A model generated the notes under the pieces. The model worked only from the letters and a program-made list of their open reading frames with translations. It was not told the origin of the DNA and did not search any database. Shown piece after piece: positions 23,207-35,153 of a DNA stretch of 64,000 bases (position 1 is its first letter; every line of letters begins with the position of its first letter). The stretch is from NCBI GenBank assembly GCA_028023455.1, contig JAQFVV010012424.1, positions 1,100,001 to 1,164,000 on the forward strand, written 5' to 3'. This stretch comes from Epiperipatus broadwayi (lineage: Eukaryota > Onychophora > Udeonychophora > Euonychophora > Peripatidae). The position numbers and the translations under genes were made by a program.

Positions 23207-24490
23207 ATGTATGAAGAAAACAATGATAATAATATCAAAAAGTATAATTGTGAATTAGCAAGGAAATCTATAGAAGAGAATAAAAGCCTTAAAAATAATA
23301 AAATAACATTTTGGTATTGGAAAACAAGTTATTTTTGTAATAAAAAAAAAGAGATGAAACTATTATTAAAAAGAGACAACATTTATATTAAAATATGTGG
23401 AAGAGCTCTATAGAGAATTATACAGTAATAAATAATAATAAAAAAAACAAAGTATCCTCTACAATATATTTTCTGAATTACCCAATATTTTAAATGAATA
23501 ATTAACACATGCAATTAGATCTATGAAAAAGAGAAAATTTTAAAACCATGTGAAAAAATAAAAAAACTGTTGGTGAAGTTATATACCAAATGTTTCAATA
23601 ATAAAGTATCAGATGATCAAGAGAATACAGTAGTAATATTGATATTTAAAATAGGTGATAAAGAAGATATTAAAAATTTCACATCTGTCAATCTTCTAAC
23701 AATTCTATACACATTTTTTTTGCCAAGATTATTACAATTCACCTACAGGGAATTTTAGATTTTAATAAATTAACAGAATAAGACGGTCATTTTAGCACAG
23801 CAGATTACATCCAAGTATTGAGAGAAGTACTAGAAAAGGACAATGAATATGAATTGCCAATTGTAGTTATAAAAAGGCATTTGATGTATTAACATTTCTA
23901 CAGTGATTAAAGCATTGGATCATTAAGGTATGGATATTATCATATTCTGAAGTTTATAGAAATGTAAAATTAATGTATAGTGATACTAAGAAGATTGACA
24001 ATGAGACGGGTGCATGACAGGGTAATTCCATATTTCCTAAACTTTTTACATCAGTTGTACAAAAAGTATTTTGTGAATTAAAATAGAAAGCTAAGAGAAT
24101 AAATTAAATGGAGATTGGCAGATGATGTGATTGTTTTTGCAAATATTGCTTCAGAACTTGAAGAAATGTTGCAAGAGTTATCAGATAAAAGTAAGAAAGT
24201 AGAACTAAAAATAAATACTAAAAAAGATTAAATAAACTAATGTTCAACGGATTTTCTAAAAAAAAAAAAGACAAAAAGAAAATAAAGATTGATAATATTT
24301 ATACAGATGGAAACATAATGGATGAAATTAATCTTGAAGTTAAACTTGAATGGAATACTTTTGGCAGAAATAGCTTAATATTAAAAGGAAATAAATATAT
24401 CTATGTGTTTGAAAACAAAGGTTTTAATAAATGTGTTAGTTCTTACTTAGATATCTGAAGCATGGATATTTAACAGAATAGAAATACAGT
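23207..24490 (+). pseudogene. Degenerate RTE-type LINE (linker and reverse transcriptase)
   Basis: The plus strand gives KKYNCELARKSIEENKSLKN, the counterpart of the linker in the intact copy at the window start. It continues with LYTKCFNN, IVILIFK-like GDKEDIKNFTSVNLL (RT motif near 23660-23700), YIQVLREVLEKDNEYELPIV, a broken KKAFDVL, GA*QGNSIFPKLFTSVVQKVF and RLADDVIVFAN at about 24115-24145 (motif C, LADD). VMFNG-type sequence and a trace of GSETW close it near 24460. Many frameshifts and stops show it has been dead for a long time. The 5' nuclease is not seen. Confidence 0.8.
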
Positions 24491-24534
24491 TCAGACTACT
24501 CAATGAAATATAGATAAAAAGGGATCAAAATTGA

Positions 24535-24770
24535 AATACATGGGTGATAGAACAACTGATGAGTGCTGGTTTAGAATGAAATGTGCATCTTTGGAATCAT
24601 ACATTTTTGTCACATATCCTTGGTCATATAGTTATGATTACACTCCTCAACAAGATGTTAAAAGTGGATAAAAATCAGTCCCTACCTTTCATGAGAGTGG
24701 CGTAGTGAAAATTACATTACATAAATATTATTCATTAAGTGGATATTTAATCTATTGAATGACTAATAAA
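24535..24770 (+). mobile_element. HHR-bearing repeat, subfamily B copy 1
   Basis: An HHR-like fold is followed by a tail containing CATGAGAGTGGCGTAGTGAA, AATTACATTA and ATTATTCATTAAGTGG. The same tail is found after the HHR at 25.2 kb, defining a subfamily distinct from the composite loci. It sits directly after the RTE relic. Confidence 0.65.
24540..24606 (+). ncRNA. Hammerhead ribozyme-like fold (subfamily B, eroded)
   Basis: CTGATGA and GAAA are intact. Stem III is AT/AT closing a GTGC loop, and the expected cleavage triplet is ATC rather than ATA. Stem II has one mismatch and stem I is disturbed by an extra T (CTTTGG), so activity is unlikely. Confidence 0.55.
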
Positions 24771-24854
24771 AATTATTAATATACTTTCATCAAGTGGCTT
24801 GTGTTAAAGTTGTCAGGGCAGTAAGTTTGATACATCAATTAAATGGTAGTAATT

Positions 24855-25003
24855 CCCTCCCTCTCACTCCCTACCTCCATCTCTTCTGACCTAGTGACCT
24901 ATCTACCTACCCACCTATCCCCCTACCCCCTACTTGCTTACCTGCCTATCTATATGTAATACCCTATATATTAACTTTGTGTGTGTGTATATATATATAT
25001 AAA
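24855..25003. repeat. Pyrimidine-rich degenerate CTAC/CTAT tract with (GT)n(AT)n
   Basis: CT-rich sequence (CCTCCCTCTCACTCCC, CTACCTACCCACC) leads into TGTGTGTGTG and TATATATATATA. It looks like decayed tetranucleotide satellite. Confidence 0.75.
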
Positions 25004-25037
25004 GTTAATAAAGAAAAGTGATTGAAATTAATATTGG

Positions 25038-25179
<142 letters not shown>

Positions 25180-25345
25180 GAGATTGAGATCTGGACCAAC
25201 TGATGAGTGCTGCTTCAATATAAAATGTGCATCTTGAAGATCATACATTTATTTTCATATGAGAGTGGTGCAGTGAAAATTACACTATTGTAATATTATT
25301 TATTAAATGGATAATCTTTAGTTTAATAAATGACTAGTAAAAATT
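25180..25345 (+). mobile_element. HHR-bearing repeat, subfamily B copy 2
   Basis: GATCTGGACCAACTGATGAG begins an HHR-like fold (25188-25250) whose GAAA box is degraded to AAAA. The tail GAGAGTGGTGCAGTGAAAAT, then TACACTA, matches copy 1. It starts immediately at the end of the microsatellite. Confidence 0.65.
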
Positions 25346-25349
25346 ATTA

Positions 25350-25620
25350 ACAAACAGGTATTAGTGACATTATTGAAAGAATAAAGAGTGGAGTTGGTCT
25401 GAACATTTTGCCAGAAGAGATGATGATAGATGAACAATTGGAATTTGAAAGGGAATTCCAAGAGATTGTAAAAGATATAGAAAGAGACCATATGTGAGAT
25501 GGATGGATGAGTTAAAAAGTTTGCTGGTGTGATGCAGAGAAGAGAGGCTAGAGACCAGTGAAACTAGAGATAGCTTCATGCTATAATAGATCAGATTAAT
25601 AATGGTTGAACATGATGCTG
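25350..25620 (+). pseudogene. RTE-type LINE C-terminal fragment
   Basis: The plus strand reads TGISDIIERIKSGVGLNILP, then EIVKDIERDHM*DGWMS, ending in MQRREARDQ-like and SCYNRSD-like sequence in shifted frames. This is the RTE end seen at 9.4 kb. The terminal trinucleotide tail is eroded. It may be the displaced 3' part of the relic at 23.2-24.5 kb, separated from it by HHR repeats and microsatellites. Confidence 0.7.
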
Positions 25621-25792
25621 GTAAATTGTGTAGATGTGGACATAGTGTGATTAGTGGAAATTTTAAGTATATATAATAAATGATATTAAATATAAGTAAA
25701 GAACAATGATAAAGTTGAATTATTCCATATACATATAATAAATTGTGTAGCTATAGACAGTTTACATATACATATATATTATTTAAATATAG

Positions 25793-27083
25793 TATGTTGT
25801 TTATAATAAACTCAATGTAATTATAAGAAACTTGAACTTATACTTTCAAGCTCCCTATATCTATCCAATCCATCTTACACAACTGAAACGCATGTCTATA
25901 TACATTGTAAAAAAGATAAATGATCTCTAGCACTCATCAGTTGACCAGATCACAAGCTTCCACACTCAGTTTATATTAAGATAGCAAATCTCCAAACTTT
26001 AATGGACAAGCTTCAATCTTCTTTAGTTTTTATCTCTTCAGCCATCCATTTCATTGAAAATCTGAGGATGGAATGCTCAAAGCCCTTATTAATGCCAATA
26101 TTATTGCCATACCCATGCTGACCTTGGGTCAGTCTGAACCCTTATACATAGGACCTTAATATGTCCATTTAATTATACAGAAGAGGGATAGTCAGGATAC
26201 AGGCTGAATATGTAAGATTTAAATATATGCATATTGTCTATACTAAACTTAATATAAAAGACTTGAACTCAGACTTCAAGTTTCCAACATCTATCCAATC
26301 CATCTTATACAACCAATACATATGACCACATACATGTAAAGAAGATAAATGATCTCCAGTATATGTGGTTTGTGCTCAGCCAGCACTTATCGGTTGGTCC
26401 AGATCACAATCTCCCACACATATATAAAATCAGTGCTCAGTTTATATTAAGATAACAAATCTTCAAATATTAATGGACAAACTTCAATCTTCTCCATTCT
26501 TTAGCCATATATTTCATTGAAAATCCAAGGATGAGATGCTCAAAGCTCTTGTTAATGCAAATATTATTGTCATAACCATGTCAATCTTAAACTAATCTGA
26601 ACCCTCACACATAGGACCTCAATATGTGCATTTAATTATACAGAAGAGGGATGGACTGCTTGCATTCTGCTCATCCCTCTTCTGTATAATTAAATGGACA
26701 TATTGAGGTTCTATGTGTGAGATCAGACTGACTTAATATCAACATGGGTAACATCAACAAAGGCTTTGGGCATTCCATCCTCGGATTTTCTATGAAATGG
26801 ATGGCGGAAGAGTTAGAGAGTGGAGAAAATTGAAGCTTGTCTATTAAAGCTTGAAGATTTTCTATCTTAATATAAACCAAGCACTGATTGTATATATGTG
26901 TATGAGATTGTGATCTGTTTCAACTGATAAATGCTGATTCAGCACAAAATACAAATATTGGAGATCATCTATCGTATTGACATGTATATGGTCATGTGTA
27001 TTGATTGTGGAAGATGGATTGGATAGATGTAAGGAGCTTGAAGTTCTGGGTTCAAATTCTTACAATTATATATAAATATTAAA
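25793..27083. mobile_element. HHR-family composite locus, two minus units then one plus unit
   Basis: The left minus-strand block holds two units (outer-end signatures near 25835 and 26263, HHR remnants near 25915-25975 and 26345-26400). The right block is on the plus strand from about 26650 to 27075. The turning point is near 26650, where AAGAGGGATGGACTG meets TCATCCCTCTTCTG. The right HHR (about 26906-26968) has CTGATAA and CAAAA, both core mutations, and the minus copies are also mutated. TTAAATATAG flanks both ends (25783-25792 and 27084-27093) as a possible 10-base duplication, weak because it is AT-rich. Confidence 0.85.
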
Positions 27084-27095
27084 TTAAATATAGCT

Positions 27096-27410
27096 CGATG
27101 CATATGTAAACAAACGGAGTAAATCTCTCTCTTTCAGGATATGAATTAAAAGCATTCTAATATATAGTGTGGTGAGCAAACCGTTTTAAATATATTTTTA
27201 AAAAAATTTCATCTAAAAAAGAGTGACAAGGTTGAATTATTCCACGTGCTTATGTTTGCTTAATAAAATAAATATATTAATCTTTACCTATGGTTTAAAA
27301 TTTAAGTATGGTTATAAATAACGTCTCGTTTAATAAATGGTTAGTAATAACCATTAATAAAGATATATAAAGTTATTATCAAAGTTATGAATGTAGAAAG
27401 TTTGGTACAT
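27096..27410. other. AT-rich stretch with no recognised gene
   Basis: Short motifs such as TTTAATAAATGGTTAGTAA resemble the tail of HHR subfamily B; otherwise nothing is recognised. Confidence 0.35.
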
Positions 27411-27412
27411 GT

Positions 27413-27773
<361 letters not shown>

Positions 27774-27831
27774 CCATTTTTATTTTAGAAAAATCATAAT
27801 CAGATAATATAGACAGTGATCAGTCTATAGC

Positions 27832-28285
27832 TTCAGTCTAGAGACATATTTAAAATATTTCTAAATAATTAAATGTTGTGTTTAAATTTAGTCAAATAAT
27901 ATTTTACATAAACTAGAATAACCTAGTAACGGAACAACATTCCTATGAATTATAAATTTCTATATCATCTGACTATAATTTTTTAGAAATATAAGGTATT
28001 TCTGTGTTTTTAAAAATATTTCAACAATGACATCTGATAAAAATTATTAATATATATAATAAATAAAGCACCTTCAAATTAAATGAAAGTCATTTCTACT
28101 GATATATATATAAAGTTTTTCTTATCTTTTTATCTCTTTCAGCCATTTGTTAAGAAATATGCACAAAACTTCAATAATTGCTTTTCCAGAATGTTTCAGT
28201 CTAGAGACATATTTAAAATATTTCTAAATAATTAAATATTAAATGCTTTTAATTTAGTTAAGTAATATTTTACATAAATTAGAAT
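27832..28285. repeat. Pair of about 90-base direct repeats 363 bases apart
   Basis: TTCAGTCTAGAGACATATTT, continuing AAAATATTTCTAAATAATTA, occurs at 27832 and 28195. Similarity extends through AATATTTTACATAAA.TAGAA. The roughly 270 bases between have no recognised content. Confidence 0.85.
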
Positions 28286-28610
28286 TATCTAATAAAAATA
28301 TTTCCTTTTTAACTTTAAAAGTTCCGTTCTTTTTAATTCTGATTTTAAAATGTATTAGAATATTTTTGGGATACCTAAAAGTATCATAGATTTTAAATAT
28401 TTATTAATAATCTAAATACAAATTTTTAGAGATGTAATTAATTATACTACTTACACAAATTAAGAAATTCCTCCAATACACAAAAGATGAGTAATAGATA
28501 TAATAAAAAAATGCAAAATAGAGGGTAAAGATTAAAGATTAATAGAAATGAACAATAAATACATATAACTGATTTTGTACAAAGCTATATATATATCAGT
28601 AATGTTATAT
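28286..28610. other. AT-rich stretch with no recognised gene
   Basis: Nothing recognised. Confidence 0.4.
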
Positions 28611-28614
28611 ATAT

Positions 28615-29625
28615 ATATTCTCTATATTGAACTTAATGTAATTTAGAAGGAATTTGACTTCTGACTTTCAAATTCTCTATAGCCGATACACATGACAACA
28701 TACATATGAAAAAAATAAATGATCCCCGATACACTATTTTGGATTGCACCAACACTCATCAGTTGGTTCAGATCATCATCTCCCACACACATATATAATC
28801 AATGGCAAATCTTTATACTTTAAGCAGAAGGCTTCAATTTTCTCCATCCTCCAATATTTTAGCCATCCATATCATTAAAAATCTAATGATGGAAAGCTCA
28901 AAGCTCTTGTTGATATCAATATTGTTGTCACACTCATGTTGACTTTGTCACTTTGACCTTTCACATATAGAGCCTTAATATGTTTATTTTAAATACACAG
29001 GAGAGGGATGGACAGAATACAGGTTGAATATGTAATATTTAAATACAAATATATTGTCTATAATGAACTGAGTGAACTCAGAATTTCAAGCTCCCTACAG
29101 TTATCCACTCCATCCTATACAACCAATACACATGACCACATACATGTGAAAAAGATAGTAGATATCTGTGTATATATATATCAGCACAGAATATATATAT
29201 ATATATATATATATATATTCTGTGCTGAAACAGCTCTCATCAGTTAGTACAGATCATTATCTTTTACACACATATATAATTGTGCTCAATTTATATTATG
29301 ATAGCAAATCTTTATACTTTAATGAACAGGGTTCAATCTTCTCCATTCTCCAACTTTTCAGCCTTCCATATCATTAAAAATCTGATAATGGAATGCTCAA
29401 AGCCCTTGTTGATGCCAATATTGTTCCATCATCAGATTTTCAATGATATGGATGGCTGAAGAGTTGGATGATGAAGAAGATTGAAGCATATCCATTAAAG
29501 GATGAATATTTACTTTCTTAATATAAGCTAAACCCTGACTATATATGTGTGTGGGAGATGATCTGACCCATTAGATGAATGCTGGTTTAGCACAAAATAC
29601 ATAAATTGCCATTATTGTGAGATTC
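28615..29625. mobile_element. HHR-family composite locus (eroded)
   Basis: The minus-strand block has two units (HHR remnants near 28716-28775 and 29150-29260). It is followed near 29425 by a plus-strand partial unit (TTCCATCATCAGATTTTCAA onward) ending near 29625. HHR cores are mutated: the first minus copy has CTGATGA but a damaged stem II and CAAAA, the second is split by a TA expansion, and the plus copy has TTAGATGA and CAAAA. The outer stem I pair in the first copy is ATGATC/GATCAT. Confidence 0.85.
29182..29227. repeat. Perfect palindrome with TA core
   Basis: CAGCACAGA, a TA run, then TCTGTGCTG form a perfect 46-base inverted repeat inside an HHR relic. Confidence 0.9.
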
Positions 29626-29639
29626 ATTAATTTAAAAAT

Positions 29640-32600
29640 TTATATTTTCTAAACTTTTTAAAATCTGTCTACATGGTTTTATAAAAATATTTACAAAAAT
29701 CACAATTCCTATATTACACAGATCAATAAAAATTCTGAATGGTTCAAAAATCAAATCAAAGTGCATTTATCATTTAAACTATATCAATATTTATAGTATA
29801 TATTGATTCTCAATTATGTATAGTATATAAAGTCAAATAACTTACAATTCTATACTAAAAATTTACATTCAAAACAAAAGTCATTAAAAAAATATGGTGA
29901 TGGTTTTGATGTTACAATATTATTATAACAGTCTAGGCAACGAAAAATAAAGTAGTCAAGAGTGATTTAGCTGTAAGCTATGCGAATATATATTGATTCA
30001 TAATTATTAAGGAAAACCAAAAAAAAAATTGATTCTATGTTAAAAGTATTCTTAATCAAAATCTGTAAAATGTGGTAGCAGTTATAATGTTTATATAAGA
30101 TTATCAATCATTTGATATAAGATTATGTGATCAAATAGTTCCATAGCTTGATACACATTGCTTTTATATTGTAATGGGCACACACACCATTACATTATTT
30201 TTTTTAAAAAAAATTAGACATTAAACTTCTTTTTTAAGAATTAAAAATTGAAAATTAAAAGTCATCTAAACTTTATATGTATAAAATCGCACAGATGAAA
30301 AATTATTAAAAGAAAACTTAAAAATTTAAAGATAAAAATATATCGTTAAAAAGAATGTACAATAATTTAATTAATTCTATTGTGTAAAATGGAAATGATT
30401 AATTTCAATTAGTAAAAGAAAACTAGCCCTTGGGCATTCAAAAATGTATAATGAAAGGTCAGATAGGAGGAAAAAAACAATACAAACTAAGAGCCAATAA
30501 AAGAAATCCTCCAGGAAATGGACCTCAATGAAAGGATCATTGTCTGATGTAATGTCCACTGGATCCGAAAGTTTAATAAATAAAAAAGGGACAGAGATAT
30601 GAAAAACGGAGGTGTGCTATATGTGTTAGTGCGGAGAGAGTTGAAGGAGAAGGGATTGAAAAGACACACTCTTCAATTCCTTCAGTTTTGCTAAAAAAAA
30701 AAAAGAGAAATGATCAATCGTTTTCTATATTGCGGACCACAGGACATCGGGGGAATTATTGCGCATCCCAAAGTGCAAGTAACTGTAAAGGATGAACTTT
30801 TTTAAAACAGTAAGAACTATAACTAATGAACAATTTTAAAACAGTAAGAACTTTAATTCCAAAATCTTTTCAGTATTTAATAGAAATAGAATCCTATCTG
30901 ACCAATGTAAATTTATTATTAATAACTAATTTTATTTGAGGTATTTTTTTAAGTCATTTCCATTAAGTTATTTGTATCATTCTTTTAAGTTTTTATTATG
31001 ATTTTTTTTTTTGTTAAACAACTTTTAATAAATGTTAAATTTAAGTTGGGCATGAATGGCTGCATAGATTCATAAAGTTATGTTAGTTTAAAGGAGGGTA
31101 AATCTTAGGTTATTTGTTTCATAGTTAAATTGGGTTAATTGATTGGATATATTGGTGTGATTAGTAAATGTAGTATGAAGGTCCGCTACATGCAGGATCA
31201 CATGATATGCCACACAGGCAAAATAAGACCCATTTCATACCGACCATCAGAAGCAGACATATTCCCTACTCCTTGGATCACTCCTTTAGCCTATGGAATG
31301 GGATAGTAAGATGGTAAAAAGGACCGCAATTCCTTCCTATGGAGTTTTTTTATCATTATTGTTCTTCCTGCCAGACAGATGTAACATTCCTGTACTGGAC
31401 GAGAGACAATTTCTTCTCTATAACCATGCTGTTCAGATGTGCATTTCTGTCAGTATGGTATTGTGCTGTCGTATTCATGCTGCATTGAATACATCGATAT
31501 ATCCGATAGATAAATGTTAGTTTGACTGCAAACTTTTGGCCTAAGGTTAAATAAGGGATAGAATATTTGTTTTTCAAATGCAATCTATGTAGTCTATCCA
31601 TACTCAACACTAATAAAATATTAAACTCATATGTGTGAACTTTTAAAATAAAAAAGTTAAATTGTGAATTAAAATCTAAGGTAAAGTTTTAATGTTTTAT
31701 AAAAATTTTTTTTAAGTAAACATACTAAAATAATTTTAAATTTATATATGTTTAATAAATGTTTGTGTGTGTTATTACTGGTAGTGGCTTCTTTTATTTT
31801 TTTTTAATATTGAAAATATTTTTGGATAAGAATTTATATTTTATAAATCTCTGTGTCTCTCTGAGCTAGTGGCATGGGCTGATGGTTGAAATATAAAATA
31901 AAGTGGGATCTTAACTTATGTATCTGCCTACTGTATAAATTTTCCAGGTTCAAATAGCCTGGTGGCACCCTGTATGGCAGATACGGTAAGACTTCCATTC
32001 TCCCCGACCATTATAATTGGACTCCCAACATGGCCTGATGTTTAATAAACCATGAGTACCCTGAGTAAATTTTTTTTAATGAAATATTTAATTTACTGTA
32101 TACTTTAAATCTTATAAAAGACTGCCAGTCAGAAATAGCACATATATTAAACACAAGAAAGAAAATGTATTAATAATTTTAAATTGGTAATTTGGTAATT
32201 TTTTTTTAAAAAAGAAAAAGTCAAAAAGATTGCAATTAGTATAAGTTTTTTTTTTTTTTAAAAAAATATATATTATGCTTTAATGTGTATAGGCGTGCAC
32301 GGCAATGTAAGTTTATGATTGTAAATGTGGATATGAAGTAGAATACAGTTTTTGAAGTAGTGTACAAAGGAGATTCAATTTTTATTATGATATTTTCTGC
32401 AAAATATGTATGCAAAAGTTTTTCATAATCGATTAAATATGAGTAGATAATAAATTTAAATATATATTTTTTCACGTGATTACTATTCTTAAAGCATTGA
32501 GTTAAAAAAAAATAAAAAAAATCTAAGAATATTTTTTAAGCATTTTTTAAACTGATCATTATTATATGACACCATCTTTATTATTATGTCAAATTTTGGT

Positions 32601-32725
32601 TATTATTATATCAAATTTTGGCAATGTAGATATACAAATTTATTTTATAATCAAATCAAAATAAATAATAATTTTTTATTTATTTTCCATGAAATTATTT
32701 TTTTAAAGAAATGTTTACTAAAAAG
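29640..32725. other. AT-rich stretch with no recognised gene
   Basis: Two less AT-rich islands are present. One is at 31185-31530, with short open frames on both strands and no motif. The other is at 31850-32060, containing AGGTTCAAATAGCC, a possible Pol III B-box relic. I see no reliable gene or element. Confidence 0.4.
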
Positions 32726-32729
32726 TTAC

Positions 32730-32744
32730 ATTAAATTATACTAA
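32730..32744 (+). repeat. Left target-site duplication of the HHR locus
   Basis: ATTAAATTATACTAA, identical to 35154-35168. Confidence 0.75.
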
Positions 32745-32885
32745 GATTTGAAATATCAGGCACTCCTATACCTAGAGCCCAATTGTAAATATAGGGGATT
32801 TGAACTCAGACTTTTAAGCCACTACAACCATCCACACTATCTCATACTACTGATACATCTGACTACACACATGTAGAAAAGATAA

Positions 32886-32944
32886 ATAATCACCAATATA
32901 TGTATTTTGTGTTGAACCAGCACTCAACAGTTGGTCCAGATTAT
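32886..32944 (-). ncRNA. Hammerhead ribozyme relic, minus strand (core mutated)
   Basis: Stem I (ATAATC/GATTAT and CCAA/TTGG) is intact, but the core reads CTGTTGA and CAAAA instead of CTGATGA and GAAA, so it should not cleave. Confidence 0.7.
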
Positions 32945-33355
32945 CATCTCCCATACATTATACAATCAGTGCTCAGTTTATATTAAGATAGCAAATCCTT
33001 ATACTTTAATGAACTGGCTTCAATATAATCCAACCTCCAACTCTTCAGCTATCCATATCATTGAGAATCTGATGATAAAATTCCCAAATCCCATGACTGA
33101 TGCTTTGTTATCATGCCCATGTTGACCTCAAGACACTCTGACCCCTCATGTATAGGAGAGTATCCATTTAAATACATAGAAGAGGGATGGGCAGAATGTA
33201 GGCTTAATATGTTAGATTTAAAATACCAGGCACTCCTATACCTGGATCCCAATTGTAAATATAGGGGATTTGAACTCAGACTTTCAAGCCAGTACAATCA
33301 TCCACATTATCTCATACTACTGATACACATGACCACACACACGAAGAAAAGATAA

Positions 33356-33414
33356 ATAATCATCAATATACATATTTTGTGCTAAACCAGAACTCATCAC
33401 TTGGTCCAGATTAT
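33356..33414 (-). ncRNA. Hammerhead ribozyme relic, minus strand (core mutated)
   Basis: GTGATGA replaces CTGATGA, the GAAA box is AAAA, and stem II is damaged. The architecture is still readable. Confidence 0.65.
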
Positions 33415-33821
33415 TATCTTGCATACATATATACAATCAATGCTCAGTTTATATTAAGATAGCAAATCCTTATACTTTAATGGACAGGCTTCAATCTACT
33501 CCAAACTCCACTCTTCAGCCATCCATGCCATTAAAAATCTGATGATAGAATTCCAAAATTCCATGCTGATGCCAATATTATCATGCCCATGTTGATCTCA
33601 AGTCACTCTGCCCCCTCATGTATAGAACAGTATCCATTTAAATACATAGAAGAGGAGGCATAATGCAGGCTTAATATATAAGATTTGAAATATCAGGCAC
33701 TCTTATACCTGGAGCCCAATTGTAAATATAGAGATTTGAACTCAGACTTTCAAACCACTACAACCATCCACACTATCTCATACTACTGATACATATGACT
33801 GCACACATGCAGAAAAGATAA

Positions 33822-33880
33822 ATAATCATGAATATACATATTTTCTGTTGAACCAGCACTCATCAGTTGGTCCAGATTAT
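33822..33880 (-). ncRNA. Hammerhead ribozyme relic at the central junction
   Basis: CTGATGA and a GAAA box are present, but stem II (GTGCTG/CAACAG) is mispaired and inner stem I has a TTCA change. It lies within a few bases of the strand switch at about 33885. Confidence 0.65.
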
Positions 33881-34066
33881 CATCTCAACATGGGCATAAC
33901 AATATTGGCATCAGCATGGGATTTGGGAATTCTATCATCATATTTTCAATAGTATGGATGGCTGAAGAGTTGGAGGTTGGAGTAGATTGAAACCTGTCTA
34001 TTAAAGTATAAGGATTTGCTATCTTAATATAAACTGAGCACTGATTGTATATATGTATGGAAGATG

Positions 34067-34125
34067 ATAATCTGGACCAACTGATGAGTGCTGGTTCAGC
34101 ACAAAATACATATATTGGTGATTAT
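34067..34125 (+). ncRNA. Hammerhead ribozyme, plus unit 1 (GAAA mutated)
   Basis: Stem I and CTGATGA (34081-34087) are intact and stem II is GTGCTG/CAGCAC, but G of GAAA is A (CAAAATA). Confidence 0.75.
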
Positions 34126-34538
34126 TTATCTTTTTTACATGTGAGTGGTCATGTGTATCAGTAGTATGAGATAGTGTGAATGATTGTAGTGTTTTGAAAG
34201 TCTGAGTTCAAATCCCCTATATTTACAATTGGGTTCCAGGTATAGGAGTGCCTGGTATTTCAAATCTTACATATTAAACATGCATTCTGCCCATCCCTCT
34301 TCTCTGTATTTAAATTGATACTGTCCTATACATGAGGCACCAGAGTAACTTGAGGTCAACATGGGCATGATAACAATATTGACACCTGCATGGGATTTAA
34401 GAATTCTATCATCAGATTTTCAATGGTATGGGTGGCTGAAGAGTTGAAGGTTGGAGTAGATTGAAGCTTGTCCCTTTAAAGTATAAGGATTAGCTATTTT
34501 AATATAAACTGAGCACTGATTGCATATATGTATAGATG

Positions 34539-34597
34539 ATAATCTGGTTCAACTGATGAGTGCTGGTTCAGCATGAAATACCTATATTGGTGATTAT
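34539..34597 (+). ncRNA. Hammerhead ribozyme, plus unit 2 (core intact)
   Basis: Order: ATAATC outer stem I, TTCAA inner stem I, CTGATGA at 34553-34559, stem II GTGCTG-GTT-CAGCAT, GAAA at 34575-34578, minimal stem III AT/AT with loop ACCT, then TTGG and GATTAT closing stem I. Predicted cleavage follows A34586 in an ATA triplet. All core positions match the type I hammerhead consensus. Confidence 0.85.
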
Positions 34598-34999
34598 TTA
34601 TCTATTCTGCATTATGTGGTCATGTATATCAGTAGTTGGTGTGGATGATTGTAGTGGCTCAAAAGTCTGAGTTCAAATACCCTATATTTACAATTGGACT
34701 CCAGGTATAGGAGTGCCTGGTATTTCAAATCTTACATATTAAGCCTGCATTATGCCCATCACTCTTCTATTTATTTAAATGGATACTGTCTTATACATGA
34801 GGCACCAGAGTGACATTAGGTCAACATGGGCATGATAATAATATTGGCATCTGCGTGGGATTTCGGAATTCTATTATTAGATTTTCAATGGTATGGATGC
34901 CTGAAGAGTTGGAGTAGATTGAAGCCTGTCTTATTAAAGTATAAGGATTAGCTACTTTAATATAAACTGAGCACTGATTGTATATATGCATAGGAGATG

Positions 35000-35058
35000 A
35001 TAATCTGGATCAACTGATGAGTGCTGGTTCAGCACGAAATATGTATATTGGTGATTAT
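35000..35058 (+). ncRNA. Hammerhead ribozyme, plus unit 3 (core intact, best copy)
   Basis: CTGATGA is at 35014-35020, stem II is a perfect GTGCTG-GTT-CAGCAC, and GAAA is at 35036-35039. Stem III is AT/AT with loop ATGT. Stem I is TCAA/TTGG plus ATAATC/GATTAT. Predicted cleavage follows A35047. Confidence 0.88.
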
Positions 35059-35153
35059 TTATCTATTCTGCATGTATGTGGTCATGTGTATCAGTAGTAT
35101 GAGATAGTGTGGATGATAGTAGTGGATTGAAAGTCTGAGTTCAAATCCCCCAT

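Larger units (their letters stand above)
32745..35153. mobile_element. HHR-family composite locus: tandem minus units then tandem plus units
   Basis: This is the best-preserved locus. The minus block has three outer-end signatures (GAACTCAG at 32802, 33272 and 33739, spaced 470 and 467). Near 33885 the strand switches. The plus block has outer ends at 34202, 34667 and 35135 (spaced 465 and 468). Each plus unit contains a hammerhead fold. The whole 2.4 kb is bracketed by the identical 15-mer ATTAAATTATACTAA at 32730-32744 and 35154-35168, a likely target-site duplication. That implies one insertion event or internal growth after insertion. I see no protein coding. Confidence 0.92.

Noticed and set aside
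31870-32060. tRNA-like SINE head around AGGTTCAAATAGCC
   Set aside because: Only a B-box-like string; no A box, fold or second copy.
32745-35153. CRISPR-like or satellite interpretation of the regular repeats
   Set aside because: Repeats are 465-470 bases with no spacers and occur as dispersed insertions with flanking duplications; the genome is eukaryotic.
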